From Planctomycetota bacterium (GTDB lineage: Bacteria > Planctomycetota > Planctomycetia > Isosphaerales > Isosphaeraceae), in NCBI GenBank assembly GCA_028291545.1, contig JAQGHR010000087.1, forward strand, positions 1 through 50,010: a DNA stretch of 50,010 bases, given 5' to 3'. The notes under the pieces are model-generated. The model made no database searches, was not told the DNA's origin, and worked only from the letters and a program-made list of their open reading frames with translations. Positions 1-8,350 of the stretch are shown in pieces (positions within the stretch are counted from its first letter, which is position 1; each line of letters begins with the position of its first letter). The translations under genes and the position numbers were made by a program.

Positions 1-1
1 G

Positions 2-115
2 ATCGAGGATGACGACGGCATCTGGCGCAAGCGAAGCCCGGCGATGGCGGCCGGGTTGGCCGATCATGTCTGGTCGATCCCCGAATGGTTGGCGTTTCCG
101 GCCGTGCGACGTTGA
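2..115 (+). pseudogene. C-terminal fragment of a probable transposase (5' part outside the window)
   Basis: An open frame enters from the left edge and ends at TGA 113-115, giving 37 residues. It contains SPAMAAGLADHVWSIPEWL, which resembles the conserved tail (TPAMAAGLTDHVW-like) that I associate with DDE-type transposases. Only the tail is visible, so I cannot tell whether the upstream gene is intact or a remnant. The next 220 bases hold no gene I can support, only a strong inverted repeat. It could also be the end of an unrelated gene, because the evidence is a single short motif recalled from family knowledge. Confidence 0.45.
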
Positions 116-260
116 TAAGCCACCAGGGATATTCATCTGCGCTGCATTCGTGCAACACCGGTGTCCAGGAGGGGAGAGGAAGATGTTTGACGATCGCTCT
201 TCATCGGCACCCGATAGGCTCAATCGATCGGAGGCCGAATATCGAAGGCACGATGCATCC

Positions 261-300
261 CCGCCCAGACCAGAGATCGTTCGATCTCTGGTCTGGGCGG
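261..300. terminator. Perfect 19-bp inverted repeat, probable bidirectional terminator
   Basis: Bases 261-279 are the exact reverse complement of 282-300, separated by only TT. The stem is GC-rich. It sits between the plus-strand transposase end (115) and the minus-strand EF-G-like stop (338), where both transcripts would converge. There is no T-tract, so termination may need Rho, or the element may act as a 3' stabiliser. It could alternatively belong to the end of the mobile element. Confidence 0.6.
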
Positions 301-337
301 AGCAGCGCGGACTTTCTGAAGGCGCAGCGGCGCCGAC

Positions 338-2410
338 TCACTCTTCTTCTACCTGGCCCCTCGACTTGGCCCACCGCTCGATGATCTGTTGCTGGACGTT
401 GGGCGGGACCGGCTCGTACGACTTGAATTCCATCGTGAAGGAACCCTGGCCCGCCGTCATGCTTTTCAGGTCGGTCGCGTAGCGGAGGACCTCCGAGAGC
501 GGCACGGTCGCCTGGATCACTTGAAGACCGCCCGAGAGCGTATCCATCCCGGTGATATGCGCTCGTCGCGTGGGAAGGTCGGCGGTAATGTCGCCGAACT
601 TGGACGAGGGCACGGTCACCTCCAGCGCGACGATCGGCTCCAACAGCGCCGGCCGCGCCTGGGCAAACGCTTTGCGGAACGCCGAGGCGCTGGCGGTCTT
701 GAAGGCCTGTTCGGAGCTGTCCACGGCGTGGTAGCCACCGAAGAAGACCTCAACCTCGACATCGACGACCGGATTGCCCGAGATCACGCCCTTCTCGATT
801 TGTTCCTTGACACCTTTCTCCACGGCCGGGATGAACTGATTCGGAATGACTCCCCCCTTGATCGCGTCCACGAAGTTAAAGCCCGCCCCTCGCTCTCTCG
901 GCCGAATCCGCAATTGAACGTCGGCAAATTGGCCTCGACCACCGGTCTGTTTCTTGTGCCGATGATGGGCTTCGGCGTCGCCGGTGATCGTCTCCAGATA
1001 GGGAACATGGGGCACGTGCGTGCTGATATCAAGCTTGTAACGGTTCTTGAGCCGATGTTGGATGACGTCGAGATGCAATTCGCTCATTCCCGAGATAACC
1101 AGCTCGTGCGTTTGCGTATCCCGGCGGATCGTGAACGTGGGGTCTTCGTCGGCGATCTTGGCGAGACCGGCGGAAATCTTCGGTTCATCTTCTCGGGTTT
1201 TCGCCTCGACGGCTCGGGGGACCATCGGTGTCGGGAACTTGATGGGACGCATCTTCAGGGCCGAGACCGTCTGTCCACCGCCGATGTTGGAGATGGTGTC
1301 GGAGACATGAAGGTCGTCGAATTTCGCCAGCGCCACGATATCTCCGGCGATCGCCTCGGAGACCTCCTCCTGAAGCTTCCCCTGGAGCACGTAGATGTGC
1401 CCGGCCTTTGTCGTCTTACCGGTCCGAAGATTCACCAGCGTGCTCTCGGGCGTCAGGCGGCCGGAGAGGATGCGGACGTAGCTCATCTTGCCCATGAACA
1501 GATCGTTGGTCGTCTTGAACACCTGGGCGACGAAAGTGCCGTCCTCGGCCGGCGAGATCTCCACCTCGGCCTCGCCCTCGGCGATTGCTCCAAATCGGTG
1601 GATCGCATCGGGTGCCAGGCCACACTCGGCAACGAGGTCGAGCAGTTCCCGGACGCCGATATCCTTCCTCGTTGAGAGGCACACGACCGGGACAAGCTGG
1701 CCGCTCGACATCGCGGAACACGCGGCATGTCGGAGGTCGATCGGATCGATCGTTTCTCCCTCCAGATAGCGCATCATGAGGTCTTCGTCGGTCTCCACGA
1801 TCTGCTCGACGAGCATCTGGTAGGCCTCCGACGGATGCATCGGGCAGTCGGCGGGAACATCCTGGAGTGAGCCCAACACATCGATGACGCCGGAGAATGC
1901 AGCCCCCTGCCCGGTCGGCAGATTGAACGGAACGCACTGTGGCCCGAATGTCTCGCGGATCGACTCCAGATCGCGGACGTAATCGACGTTGTCCGCGTCC
2001 ATTTTTGTGATCACGACGATCCGGCCGAGGCCCAATCGTCCGGCTTCGTGAAAGATCCGGCGCGTGTTGACTTCGATGCCGGTGGGGCCGGAGACGGAGA
2101 CGATCACGTTCTCCACGGCGGCGAGTGCCGAGAGGGCGTTTCCGATGAAGTCGGGGTAGCCCGGAGAGTCGATCAGGTGGATCTGCCTGCCCTTCCAGGC
2201 GAGGTGGCCTACGTGGCAGTCGATGGTGAAATGCCGGCGCTTTTCTTCATCGTCGACATCGAGTGCGCTGGTCCCGTCGTCGACCGAGCCACGTCGAGTC
2301 GTGGCGCCTGAGTCGTAAAGAAGGGCGTCGGCCAAGCTAGTCTTGCCCGACGCCCCATGTCCAGCGAGCGCAATGTTGCGGATGTCCCCGACATGATAGG
2401 TCGTGGTCAT
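338..2410 (-). CDS. Elongation factor G-like GTPase (EF-G-2 type)
   Basis: A 689-residue translational GTPase, close to the usual EF-G length. The P-loop GHGASGKTS is at residues 17-25, the G3 motif DSPGYPDF at 81-88 and the G4 motif TKMD at 135-138. EF-G domains II to V follow. In canonical EF-G, G3 reads DTPGHVDF and its His helps GTP hydrolysis; here that His is Tyr. This is a hallmark, as I recall, of the EF-G-2/EF-G-like branch rather than the main translocase, so I do not call it fusA. The ATG at 2410 is preceded by GGAGG four bases upstream and is preferred over an upstream TTG at 2428. It is last in a minus-strand series after hisH and hisA, with a heptamer-repeat region just upstream. 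Its role is uncertain: a translocation back-up, ribosome recycling, or a regulatory function. Confidence 0.88.
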   Translation of the reverse strand: MTTTYHVGDIRNIALAGHGASGKTSLADALLYDSGATTRRGSVDDGTSALDVDDEEKRRHFTIDCHVGHLAWKGRQIHLIDSPGYPDFIGNALSALAAVENVIVSVSGPTGIEVNTRRIFHEAGRLGLGRIVVITKMDADNVDYVRDLESIRETFGPQCVPFNLPTGQGAAFSGVIDVLGSLQDVPADCPMHPSEAYQMLVEQIVETDEDLMMRYLEGETIDPIDLRHAACSAMSSGQLVPVVCLSTRKDIGVRELLDLVAECGLAPDAIHRFGAIAEGEAEVEISPAEDGTFVAQVFKTTNDLFMGKMSYVRILSGRLTPESTLVNLRTGKTTKAGHIYVLQGKLQEEVSEAIAGDIVALAKFDDLHVSDTISNIGGGQTVSALKMRPIKFPTPMVPRAVEAKTREDEPKISAGLAKIADEDPTFTIRRDTQTHELVISGMSELHLDVIQHRLKNRYKLDISTHVPHVPYLETITGDAEAHHRHKKQTGGRGQFADVQLRIRPRERGAGFNFVDAIKGGVIPNQFIPAVEKGVKEQIEKGVISGNPVVDVEVEVFFGGYHAVDSSEQAFKTASASAFRKAFAQARPALLEPIVALEVTVPSSKFGDITADLPTRRAHITGMDTLSGGLQVIQATVPLSEVLRYATDLKSMTAGQGSFTMEFKSYEPVPPNVQQQIIERWAKSRGQVEEE

Positions 2411-2420
2411 GGTACCTCCA

Positions 2421-2522
2421 GTTCGCAATTCGCAGTCCGCGGTTCGCCGAAGGCGCGGGCGGACGGTGCATCCGTGCGGGACGGATGGATCGCCTGAGAA
2501 CCGCGAACCGCGAACCGCGAAC
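2421..2522. repeat. Heptamer (GGTTCGC-like) inverted repeat in the hisA to EF-G-like gap
   Basis: The right side (2498-2522) carries three near-perfect copies of a GAACCGC heptamer in tandem. The left side (2421-2447) carries degenerate copies of the complement (GTTCGC, ATTCGC, GTCCGC, GGTTCGC). The two sides form an imperfect inverted repeat with about 25-base arms and roughly 50 bases between them. In the minus-strand transcript it would fold just upstream of the ribosome-binding site of the EF-G-like gene. It also overlaps the last base of hisA. Confidence 0.6.
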
Positions 2523-3229
2523 TACCGGGAAAGGGCATCTCGAAGTGAGAAACGACCTTCGTAGAGGGCGCGCCCGACAATGCAACCCGCGATGGGCAGA
2601 GTCGCCAGGCGGTCCAGATCCTCCAACGACCCGACGCCCCCGGACGCGATGACCGGGGTTCTGATGCGTGCGGCGAGTGAGCCCGTCAGGGCCAGGTTCG
2701 GTCCATCGAGCATCCCGTCGCGAGCGATATCGGTGTAGACGACCGCCCCGAGCGGCAGGTCGTCGAACTGCTCGGCCAGACTGACGGCCACGACGCGGGA
2801 CACGTCGAGCCATCCGTCGGTCGCGACATGGCCATCCCGCGCATCCAGTCCGAGCACGATGCGATGAGGATGGCGCAGCACCAAGCTACGGAACCAATGC
2901 GGGTCTTTGAGCGCTTGAGTGCCGACGATGACCCGTTCGATCCCCGCATCCAGCCATGCGGCCACCGTGGCGTCGTCACGGACACCGCCACCAAGCTGGC
3001 ACGGGACCGAAACCCGAGCAAGGATCGACTTCACAGCCTCGACATTCACCGGACGGCCCAGCTTGGCCCCATCGAGGTCCACCAGGTGCAGGCGCGTCGC
3101 CCCTTCGGCCACCCACTTGGCAGCCATCTCGGCGGGGTCGTTCCCGAAGACCGTCTCCCGGTCATAGTCTCCTTGAACCAGGCGGACACACTGCCCGCCT
3201 CGGAGATCAATGGCCGGTATCACTTGCAT
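2522..3229 (-). CDS. hisA: HisA, ProFAR isomerase of histidine biosynthesis
   Basis: A 235-residue (beta/alpha)8-barrel enzyme that isomerises the aminoaldose ProFAR to the aminoketose PRFAR in histidine biosynthesis. The N-terminus MQVIPAIDLRGG is diagnostic and supplies the first catalytic Asp, D8. The second, D129, lies in VLGLDARDG. Phosphate-binding glycines are visible in QLGGGVRDD and near the C-terminus in VIASGGVGSLEDL. The length matches the family. It follows hisH by 104 bp on the same strand, and the two encode consecutive steps with HisH/HisF using the HisA product. No hisF is present in the window, so the his genes are scattered in this genome. Confidence 0.95.
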   Translation of the reverse strand: MQVIPAIDLRGGQCVRLVQGDYDRETVFGNDPAEMAAKWVAEGATRLHLVDLDGAKLGRPVNVEAVKSILARVSVPCQLGGGVRDDATVAAWLDAGIERVIVGTQALKDPHWFRSLVLRHPHRIVLGLDARDGHVATDGWLDVSRVVAVSLAEQFDDLPLGAVVYTDIARDGMLDGPNLALTGSLAARIRTPVIASGGVGSLEDLDRLATLPIAGCIVGRALYEGRFSLRDALSR

Positions 3230-3333
3230 GTCTTCACCGAATCATGAACGTGTCTGGACCCAACCCTGACTCTAGCCGGGCCCGACCCGCCCTGCAATAA
3301 GGTAGACATCGGCAATTCTCGCCGGCCCCGAAG

Positions 3334-3939
3334 TCAGGCCCTCGCGAAATTCGCGTAGATCGCCAAACCGGCTTTCTGACTTTTCTCGGGGTGGAACTGG
3401 CAAGCGACCAGGTTGTCGCGCCCGACGATCGCCGCGAACGGACCCGGGTAATCGGCCTCGGCGATAACGTGATCGGGATTCGTCGGCGATGCGTAGTAGG
3501 AATGCACGAAATAAACCGAAGGGCCGGACTTGAAGCCACCCAGGAGGGGAATGTCGCGGACAATTCTCAGCGAATTCCAGCCCATGTGCGGGATCTTGAG
3601 ACCCTCGGCCGAGGCAAACTTTCGAACCCGCCCCGGCAGGAGGGCGAGCCCAGCGTGCAAGCCGTCTTCATCGCTCTCGTCGAACAGGAGCTGGAGCCCA
3701 AGGCAAACGCCAAGACAGGGCTTCCCGGCGCGGGCCGCTTCGACGAAGGCCGCGCCAAGGCCGGTCCTCTTCAACTCGGCGGCCGCGTCGGCAAAGGCCC
3801 CCACACCGGGGAGGATAACCTTATCCGCCCGACGGACGACATCCGGGTCGCAGGTGATGACGGCCTGATGCCCCACCGCCTCAAGAGCTTTTTGAACACT
3901 CCGAAGGTTCCCCATGCCGTAGTCAATGATGGCAATCAT
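3334..3939 (-). CDS. hisH: HisH, glutaminase subunit of imidazole glycerol phosphate synthase
   Basis: A 201-residue class I glutamine amidotransferase that supplies ammonia to HisF for making imidazole glycerol phosphate and AICAR. The N-terminus MIAIIDYGMGNLRSVQKAL is typical. The nucleophile is C79 in GVCLGLQLLF, and the rest of the triad is H183 and E185 in QFHPEKS. The frame stays open upstream to 4029, but that extension has no family similarity, so the ATG at 3939 is used. It is followed by hisA on the same strand. The partner hisF is not in the window. Confidence 0.95.
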   Translation of the reverse strand: MIAIIDYGMGNLRSVQKALEAVGHQAVITCDPDVVRRADKVILPGVGAFADAAAELKRTGLGAAFVEAARAGKPCLGVCLGLQLLFDESDEDGLHAGLALLPGRVRKFASAEGLKIPHMGWNSLRIVRDIPLLGGFKSGPSVYFVHSYYASPTNPDHVIAEADYPGPFAAIVGRDNLVACQFHPEKSQKAGLAIYANFARA

Positions 3940-4080
3940 GCGCAGCCTCCGAGCGATCCGATTCCCCGGTCCCAACGACCCATCGTAGCGGCCGACGGAC
4001 CCGGCTGCCAAGCACGGACGCTCGGGCATCGCGACGCCGGCGCGGGGCCGGATTCCAACCTCGGAATTCTGGCATCGCTA

Positions 4081-4713
4081 TTATCGGAGGCGGCGGGCGG
4101 GCGAAGTCGCGCCTCGGGCGACCGGCATCCAGGGCGAATGATCGTCGAGCCGGCTCTGTGGGCCGAAATCATCCAGATCGCGGCGTGAGGGGGGGGAGTC
4201 CAATCCATCGTCCGTCGTCCGATCTTCCGATTCATCCAGGCTGCGGCGTTCATTGGGGATCTGAGCAAACGGAGTCTTCCGACCTTTGGACGGAGCCGAC
4301 CGTGCGGGGGTCGCTCGTCGAGTTGAAGAGCGATCGGACCCCGACGCGGATTGCGACGGCGCGGGGGTCTTGCCGTCGTCATAACCCTGCCGACTGATGA
4401 CCGTACGGGCATCGTCCAGCCTGGCGGCCAGATCGCCGTTTTGAGCGTCGATCTCCGCGAGTTGAGCTTCGACTCGACGGTTCTCGCTTTTCTGCTCGGC
4501 CAGTTGTTTCGCCAGTTGTTCCTTCTCCGACTCAAGCTGCGCCACGTTGGACTTCAGCGCACCCATCATCGTCTGCCGCCGGAGGAACGGCCCAGGCTGC
4601 GAACATCCCGACGATAACGTGAGAAGGAGAATCAAGCCGAGCACCGACCGCGAACCGAGCCGGGTAGGTTCGGTCAGGAAAGCTCGCAGGGCTGTGGGCG
4701 CATGACGGTCCAT
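4081..4713 (-). CDS. Coiled-coil lipoprotein, function unknown
   Basis: A 210-residue protein I do not recognise as a named family. The N-terminus carries a hydrophobic stretch (about residues 24-35) ending in a lipobox, LSSGC, with the acylated Cys at about residue 37, which predicts a lipid-anchored envelope protein. Residues 48-105 are rich in Glu, Gln, Lys and Leu with heptad spacing, predicting one long coiled coil. The rest is polar, rich in Ser, Arg, Pro and Asp, and probably disordered. It starts 12 bp after the LapA-like gene on the same strand, so the two are probably co-transcribed and may be envelope partners. The coding assignment rests on the clean signal plus coil and the tight spacing. 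Confidence 0.75.
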   Translation of the reverse strand: MDRHAPTALRAFLTEPTRLGSRSVLGLILLLTLSSGCSQPGPFLRRQTMMGALKSNVAQLESEKEQLAKQLAEQKSENRRVEAQLAEIDAQNGDLAARLDDARTVISRQGYDDGKTPAPSQSASGSDRSSTRRATPARSAPSKGRKTPFAQIPNERRSLDESEDRTTDDGLDSPPSRRDLDDFGPQSRLDDHSPWMPVARGATSPARRLR

Positions 4714-4725
4714 GACCGAATCGTA

Positions 4726-5106
4726 TCACGCGGACCAACCGGAGTCGGGAAATCCGTCCTTCGTCTTCGATGCATAATCGCTCGGTGGCCGATCATCGGG
4801 AATAGCGGAAGGATCGGCATCGTCGGTGCGATCGGATGGATGACGGAACCGCTTCATCGTGATCAAGATCGTGAAGACCAGAGCCGTGAGGATCGAGCCG
4901 GCAATCGCGCCGAGCAGGATGGCTACGCCCGATGTCGTCTTCCACGGCCCGAACCCGAACGGTATCCGGACGTCGACCTCCGTATTGTTCATGACGATGA
5001 ACCAGAGCGTCAGCCCCAGCACGAATGCGACGGCGACGAGTCGTCGATACACCCACAGGTTTCGAACCAAGCCAGCCGAGCGACGGCGCTTGTACGGAGC
5101 GATCAT
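4726..5106 (-). CDS. Small LapA-domain (DUF1049-like) inner-membrane protein
   Basis: A 126-residue protein with two membrane segments, about residues 23-39 and 60-83. A short loop between them contains MNNTEVDVRIPFGFGPW. This layout, with Asn residues after the first helix and alternating valines, matches the LapA/DUF1049 domain of small membrane proteins linked to lipopolysaccharide assembly in proteobacteria. The C-terminal 40 residues are polar and Asp/Ser/Pro-rich, likely cytoplasmic. The frame is open to 5232, but the start at MIAPYKRRR (5106) gives a normal membrane protein with a basic N-terminus. It sits 82 bp after the prepilin peptidase gene and 12 bp before the coiled-coil lipoprotein gene. 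The LapA assignment is by pattern only. Confidence 0.75.
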   Translation of the reverse strand: MIAPYKRRRSAGLVRNLWVYRRLVAVAFVLGLTLWFIVMNNTEVDVRIPFGFGPWKTTSGVAILLGAIAGSILTALVFTILITMKRFRHPSDRTDDADPSAIPDDRPPSDYASKTKDGFPDSGWSA

Positions 5107-5188
5107 GGGAGAGACCTCGTTTCGCGCAGCGTAGGCCAGTTGACGATCAGCAAGACACGTTGATGAGGCAGGACGGGTCGTTCGGGTG

Positions 5189-6106
5189 TTAGCCTCCGAC
5201 GGCTCCCCACAGGAAGCTTGCCGCCTCACCAAGTTGCCTGTAATAGTTCGCCAGGAACGACTTCCATACCCACGGCCATCCGAGCGTCAGGAGCAGGGAC
5301 GCCATGCTGAGATAAGGCCCGAAAGGGATTTCGCTATCCACGGGCCGGAATTTTCCGTGGACGATCAGAATCCAGAGCATTCTCACGGATTTCACCAGCG
5401 GCTCGATCAATCCCAGCAAGACGGCGAGGAAGACGGCGGGGGGGAGAATTTGCCAGCCCAGGAACGACCCAATCATCGCCATCAAGGTCACGTCGCCGAA
5501 TCCCATCGCCTCTTTGCGGAAGAGGATGCGCCCGAAGATGCGAATCGCCCAGATGATTCCGCCTCCGACGAGAAGGCCCGTGATTCCGATTCGAAAGCCT
5601 TCCCAGGCGGTTGTCGCTTCCAATGGCGATGGGCGTGCCCAGGGCATCAACGTACCGAGGCCAAGGCCGACGATCATCCCGGTGACCGTGATCGCGTCCG
5701 GGATGATCCGGTAGTCATAGTCGATAAACGTGGCGACGATCAGGAACGATATGAGCAAGAAGTGATAGCCCGCGCGGGAAAAATCCTTCGGTTCCAGCCC
5801 CCCGTATACGAGCTCCGCAAAGTAAACCGCAACAAACAGCGCCCCGGAAAGGAATTCGATCAGCGGATAACGGGCCGGAATCGGCAAGGAGCAGGATCGG
5901 CAACGACCACCAAGCAGGATCCACCCGAGGACGGGGACGTTATCTCGCGCCGAGATGGCTGAATAGCACCTCGGGCAATGCGAACCGGGCCAGATCAGGC
6001 TCTTTTGAAACGGGATGCGGTAGATGCAGACGTTCGCGAAGCTCCCGACCGTCGCGCCGAGCGCGAAAACCCAGAGTCCTCCCAGGATGTATCCGGCTTC
6101 GATCAT
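5189..6106 (-). CDS. Type IV prepilin peptidase (A24 family)
   Basis: A 305-residue polytopic membrane aspartic protease that cleaves, and usually N-methylates, prepilin-like leaders for type IV pili or type II secretion. The N-terminal domain has GSFANVCIYRIP and two zinc-type CxxC pairs (C44/C47 and C69/C72), as in bifunctional PilD proteins. The catalytic aspartates are D129 in FIDYDYRIIPD and D205 in GFGDVTLM. The residue after the second motif is Thr where Lys is usual (GxGDxKL). The ATG start overlaps the aroK stop by four bases, so it is translationally coupled to shikimate genes. Planctomycetes have many type II-like pseudopilins, so it is probably the general prepilin peptidase. Confidence 0.93.
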   Translation of the reverse strand: MIEAGYILGGLWVFALGATVGSFANVCIYRIPFQKSLIWPGSHCPRCYSAISARDNVPVLGWILLGGRCRSCSLPIPARYPLIEFLSGALFVAVYFAELVYGGLEPKDFSRAGYHFLLISFLIVATFIDYDYRIIPDAITVTGMIVGLGLGTLMPWARPSPLEATTAWEGFRIGITGLLVGGGIIWAIRIFGRILFRKEAMGFGDVTLMAMIGSFLGWQILPPAVFLAVLLGLIEPLVKSVRMLWILIVHGKFRPVDSEIPFGPYLSMASLLLTLGWPWVWKSFLANYYRQLGEAASFLWGAVGG

Positions 6107-6669
6107 CGCCGTTCTTTCAGGGCAAGCTCAGGTGATCGGAGCATTCGCACCACGAGTTCCGCAACGTCCTCGGGCGAGCGAGCGGAGCAGTCGACAATCA
6201 CGTCGGCAAGTTCGCGATAGGACGGCTCGCGTTCCTTCAAGATCTGAGGCACCTCATCAACCAGTCCGGCAGCCGTCAGCGCCGGCCGTTGCTGAGCATC
6301 GAGACGAAGGCGGCGCACCAGGACCTCTGCGGGCGCCGAGAGCCACACGATGATGCCAAACTTCGCCAGTTCGCATCGATTCGACTCGCGGAGAATCGCT
6401 CCTCCGCCCGTCGCAACGACAACCCCAGGGTGCTCCCTGCAAACCTCGCGGAGGACCCGCTCCTCCAAAGATCGAAAGGCCGGCTCGCCTTCGTCCTCGA
6501 AGATGTCTGCGATCGTTCTGCCCGCCCGGCGCTCGATCTCGGCATCGAGGTCGATGAAGGATCGGCCCAATTTTTCGGCCAAATGACGACCGACCGTCGT
6601 CTTGCCGGACGCTCGGTAGCCGATCAGTACCAGGCCCGATTCGGCGGGCAGAGGAGAAGAATCAGCCAC
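6103..6669 (-). CDS. aroK: Shikimate kinase
   Basis: A 188-residue P-loop kinase that phosphorylates shikimate at the 3-hydroxyl in the chorismate pathway. Walker A is GYRASGKTT (17-25). The shikimate-binding Asp is in FIDLDAEIE (around 40-42), and the substrate-binding triple glycine is VATGGGAI (88-90). The R(A/T)PL region of the lid reads QQRPAL. It starts with GTG six bases after the aroDE stop and ends in a four-base ATGA overlap with the prepilin peptidase gene, so the three genes form a tight operon. The fused dehydratase/dehydrogenase upstream makes its substrate, so this operon covers three consecutive steps. Confidence 0.95.
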   Translation of the reverse strand: MADSSPLPAESGLVLIGYRASGKTTVGRHLAEKLGRSFIDLDAEIERRAGRTIADIFEDEGEPAFRSLEERVLREVCREHPGVVVATGGGAILRESNRCELAKFGIIVWLSAPAEVLVRRLRLDAQQRPALTAAGLVDEVPQILKEREPSYRELADVIVDCSARSPEDVAELVVRMLRSPELALKERR

Positions 6670-6675
6670 GTGGCG

Positions 6676-8175
6676 TCAATCGTCCTTCGCCGGGTTGAGC
6701 TTCTTGCGGACGATCTCTCGCATCAACTCGACGGGTGCGTCCTGTCCGGTGTAATAGCGGAACTGCAGCGCCGCTTGGTAGACAAACATGTCGACCCCGG
6801 TGATCGTGATGCATTCATGCGACTGGCCGAGCTTGAGGAACAACGTGTTCTCGGGATGATAGACCGTGTCGAACACCACCATGCCCGGCCGGAAAGCGGC
6901 GGGGGGAACGGGCGACTCGTCCACGTTGGGGTGCATGCCGACGGGTGTCGCGTTGATAATCACATCGCACGGAGTACCAGCTCGCATCGCCCAGTTGATG
7001 GCGCGGCAGCCGACTTCCTCCGCGAGCTTGACCCCGCGTTCCTCGTTCCGATTGCAGACCGTGATCCCCGCCCCCCGTCTCGACAGGCCGAATGCGATCG
7101 ACCTCGCGACTCCGCCGGCCCCCAGGATAAGAACCTGCTTGTCGAGGATAGCGCTGTGTTCATCGCCGGGGGATCCGCCAAGGGCTTGCTCCAGGGATAC
7201 CATCGCCGCTCGATAATCCGTGTTGTGCCCTACCAGCTTTCCGCCCTGATTCAGCACCGTGTTGCACGCGCCGGTGCGTTCGACCGATTTATCGACCGCG
7301 TTCATCAGGGGAATAATCGCTTCTTTGTGCGGGATCGTGACGCTGATCCCCTGGATATTGAGCCATGAAAGTGCAGCGAGAGACTCCTTCAGCGTTCCAA
7401 CGGGGATCTGGATCGGGACCATGACCTTGTTCAATCCGAGTTTCCGGAAGGCCGCGTTATGGATCGCCGGGCTGAGGCTGTGCCCGATCGGGTCTCCGAT
7501 GACGGCATACACCTCGGTCTCGCCGTTGATCCGATCGTACTGATAGTCGCTCCTCAGGTCGCCGAACCGCGGCATACCGGGTGCAAACGTCAGGTCGGGG
7601 TTGAAGCCGGCGTAGGTGAACGGCGCGCCGAATTTTGCGCCAAGAATGCGCGTGAAGAGACCGAGAGGCCCCATGCAGATACCGATCGTGGGTGTCTGGG
7701 TCCTGCCGACGAACGCGAGCATCCTCGATGCATCGGACAGATTCTGGGCCAGGCACGCGATCTTGGTCACGTCAGGGTCGCCCTTGGCGATCTGCTCGGC
7801 AAGCTCCTCGATCCTCTGCGGCGTCTTCTTGAAGTTGTGGATCGAGACGATCCGTTGAGTCTTGCCAAACCTGGGCCGGGGAATGTCCAGCGCGGTATCG
7901 GCCTCCAGATCGACGTATTCAACCCCCATGACGATCGCCTCGCGGATCAGGCGTCGTCGCTTCTCCTCATCGCCTCGCCACAGCCCGCCGTCGGCACCTC
8001 GCCGAATCGTGAACACCACCGGCGTGAGCCGATTCCCGAGGATCCGCTTCAGATCGGGATCTCGCCTCAGGCAGTCAATGCGCAGTTCGACCAGCTCGGC
8101 ACCGGCGTCCGCCGCTGCCTTCCATTCCGCCAGAAGCGACGAATGCCGCCCTCGACCAATCGTGATGCAAATCAT
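6676..8175 (-). CDS. aroDE: Bifunctional 3-dehydroquinate dehydratase (type I) / shikimate dehydrogenase
   Basis: A 499-residue fusion catalysing two consecutive shikimate-pathway steps. Residues 1-215 are a type I dehydroquinase: the Schiff-base Lys is K138 in DVTKIACLA and the general base is H113 in SIHNF. Residues 222-499 are shikimate dehydrogenase: AVIGDPIGHSLSPAIHN at the start, the catalytic Lys K284 in VTIPHKEA and the Asp D320 in GHNTDY. The NADP-binding Rossmann loop LGAGGVARS is near residue 351. The same order is known in plants and some bacteria of the PVC group. Both halves keep all key residues, so both should be active. A weak sigma-70-like pair lies about 75 bases upstream. 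Confidence 0.95.
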   Translation of the reverse strand: MICITIGRGRHSSLLAEWKAAADAGAELVELRIDCLRRDPDLKRILGNRLTPVVFTIRRGADGGLWRGDEEKRRRLIREAIVMGVEYVDLEADTALDIPRPRFGKTQRIVSIHNFKKTPQRIEELAEQIAKGDPDVTKIACLAQNLSDASRMLAFVGRTQTPTIGICMGPLGLFTRILGAKFGAPFTYAGFNPDLTFAPGMPRFGDLRSDYQYDRINGETEVYAVIGDPIGHSLSPAIHNAAFRKLGLNKVMVPIQIPVGTLKESLAALSWLNIQGISVTIPHKEAIIPLMNAVDKSVERTGACNTVLNQGGKLVGHNTDYRAAMVSLEQALGGSPGDEHSAILDKQVLILGAGGVARSIAFGLSRRGAGITVCNRNEERGVKLAEEVGCRAINWAMRAGTPCDVIINATPVGMHPNVDESPVPPAAFRPGMVVFDTVYHPENTLFLKLGQSHECITITGVDMFVYQAALQFRYYTGQDAPVELMREIVRKKLNPAKDD

Positions 8176-8350
8176 AAGAAAGTGTGGGCCGGGAGACTTC
8201 GGTCGTGGGCTGAGATAAGGCCGACCATTTCCATCGGATGGCCTCCACTATACGGTGCGAAAGCACCGGATTGAAGTCCCCGACCATGCGCGGCGTCGGT
8301 TCTCCGAGCTTCGACTGCCGTTCGCCTGACGGGCCCCGACTCTCCGGACC
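8176..8350. other. mutL-aroDE gap with a GNRA-type hairpin
   Basis: These 175 bases between two minus-strand genes hold no convincing reading frame. The only local structure I see is a short perfect hairpin at 8253-8268, a CGGTGC/GCACCG stem closing a GAAA loop on the plus strand (TTTC on the transcribed strand). Just past it on the minus strand is TATAGT, with TTCAAT about 18 bases earlier, which could be a weak promoter for aroDE. Confidence 0.35.

Noticed and set aside
389..1675. A 428-residue plus-strand frame
   Set aside because: It is antisense to the EF-G-like gene, with no motif; the minus-strand protein has full GTPase motifs.
3940..4029. A 30-residue N-terminal extension of HisH
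   Set aside because: The upstream codons show no HisH similarity, and the standard start MIAIIDYGMGN is at 3939.
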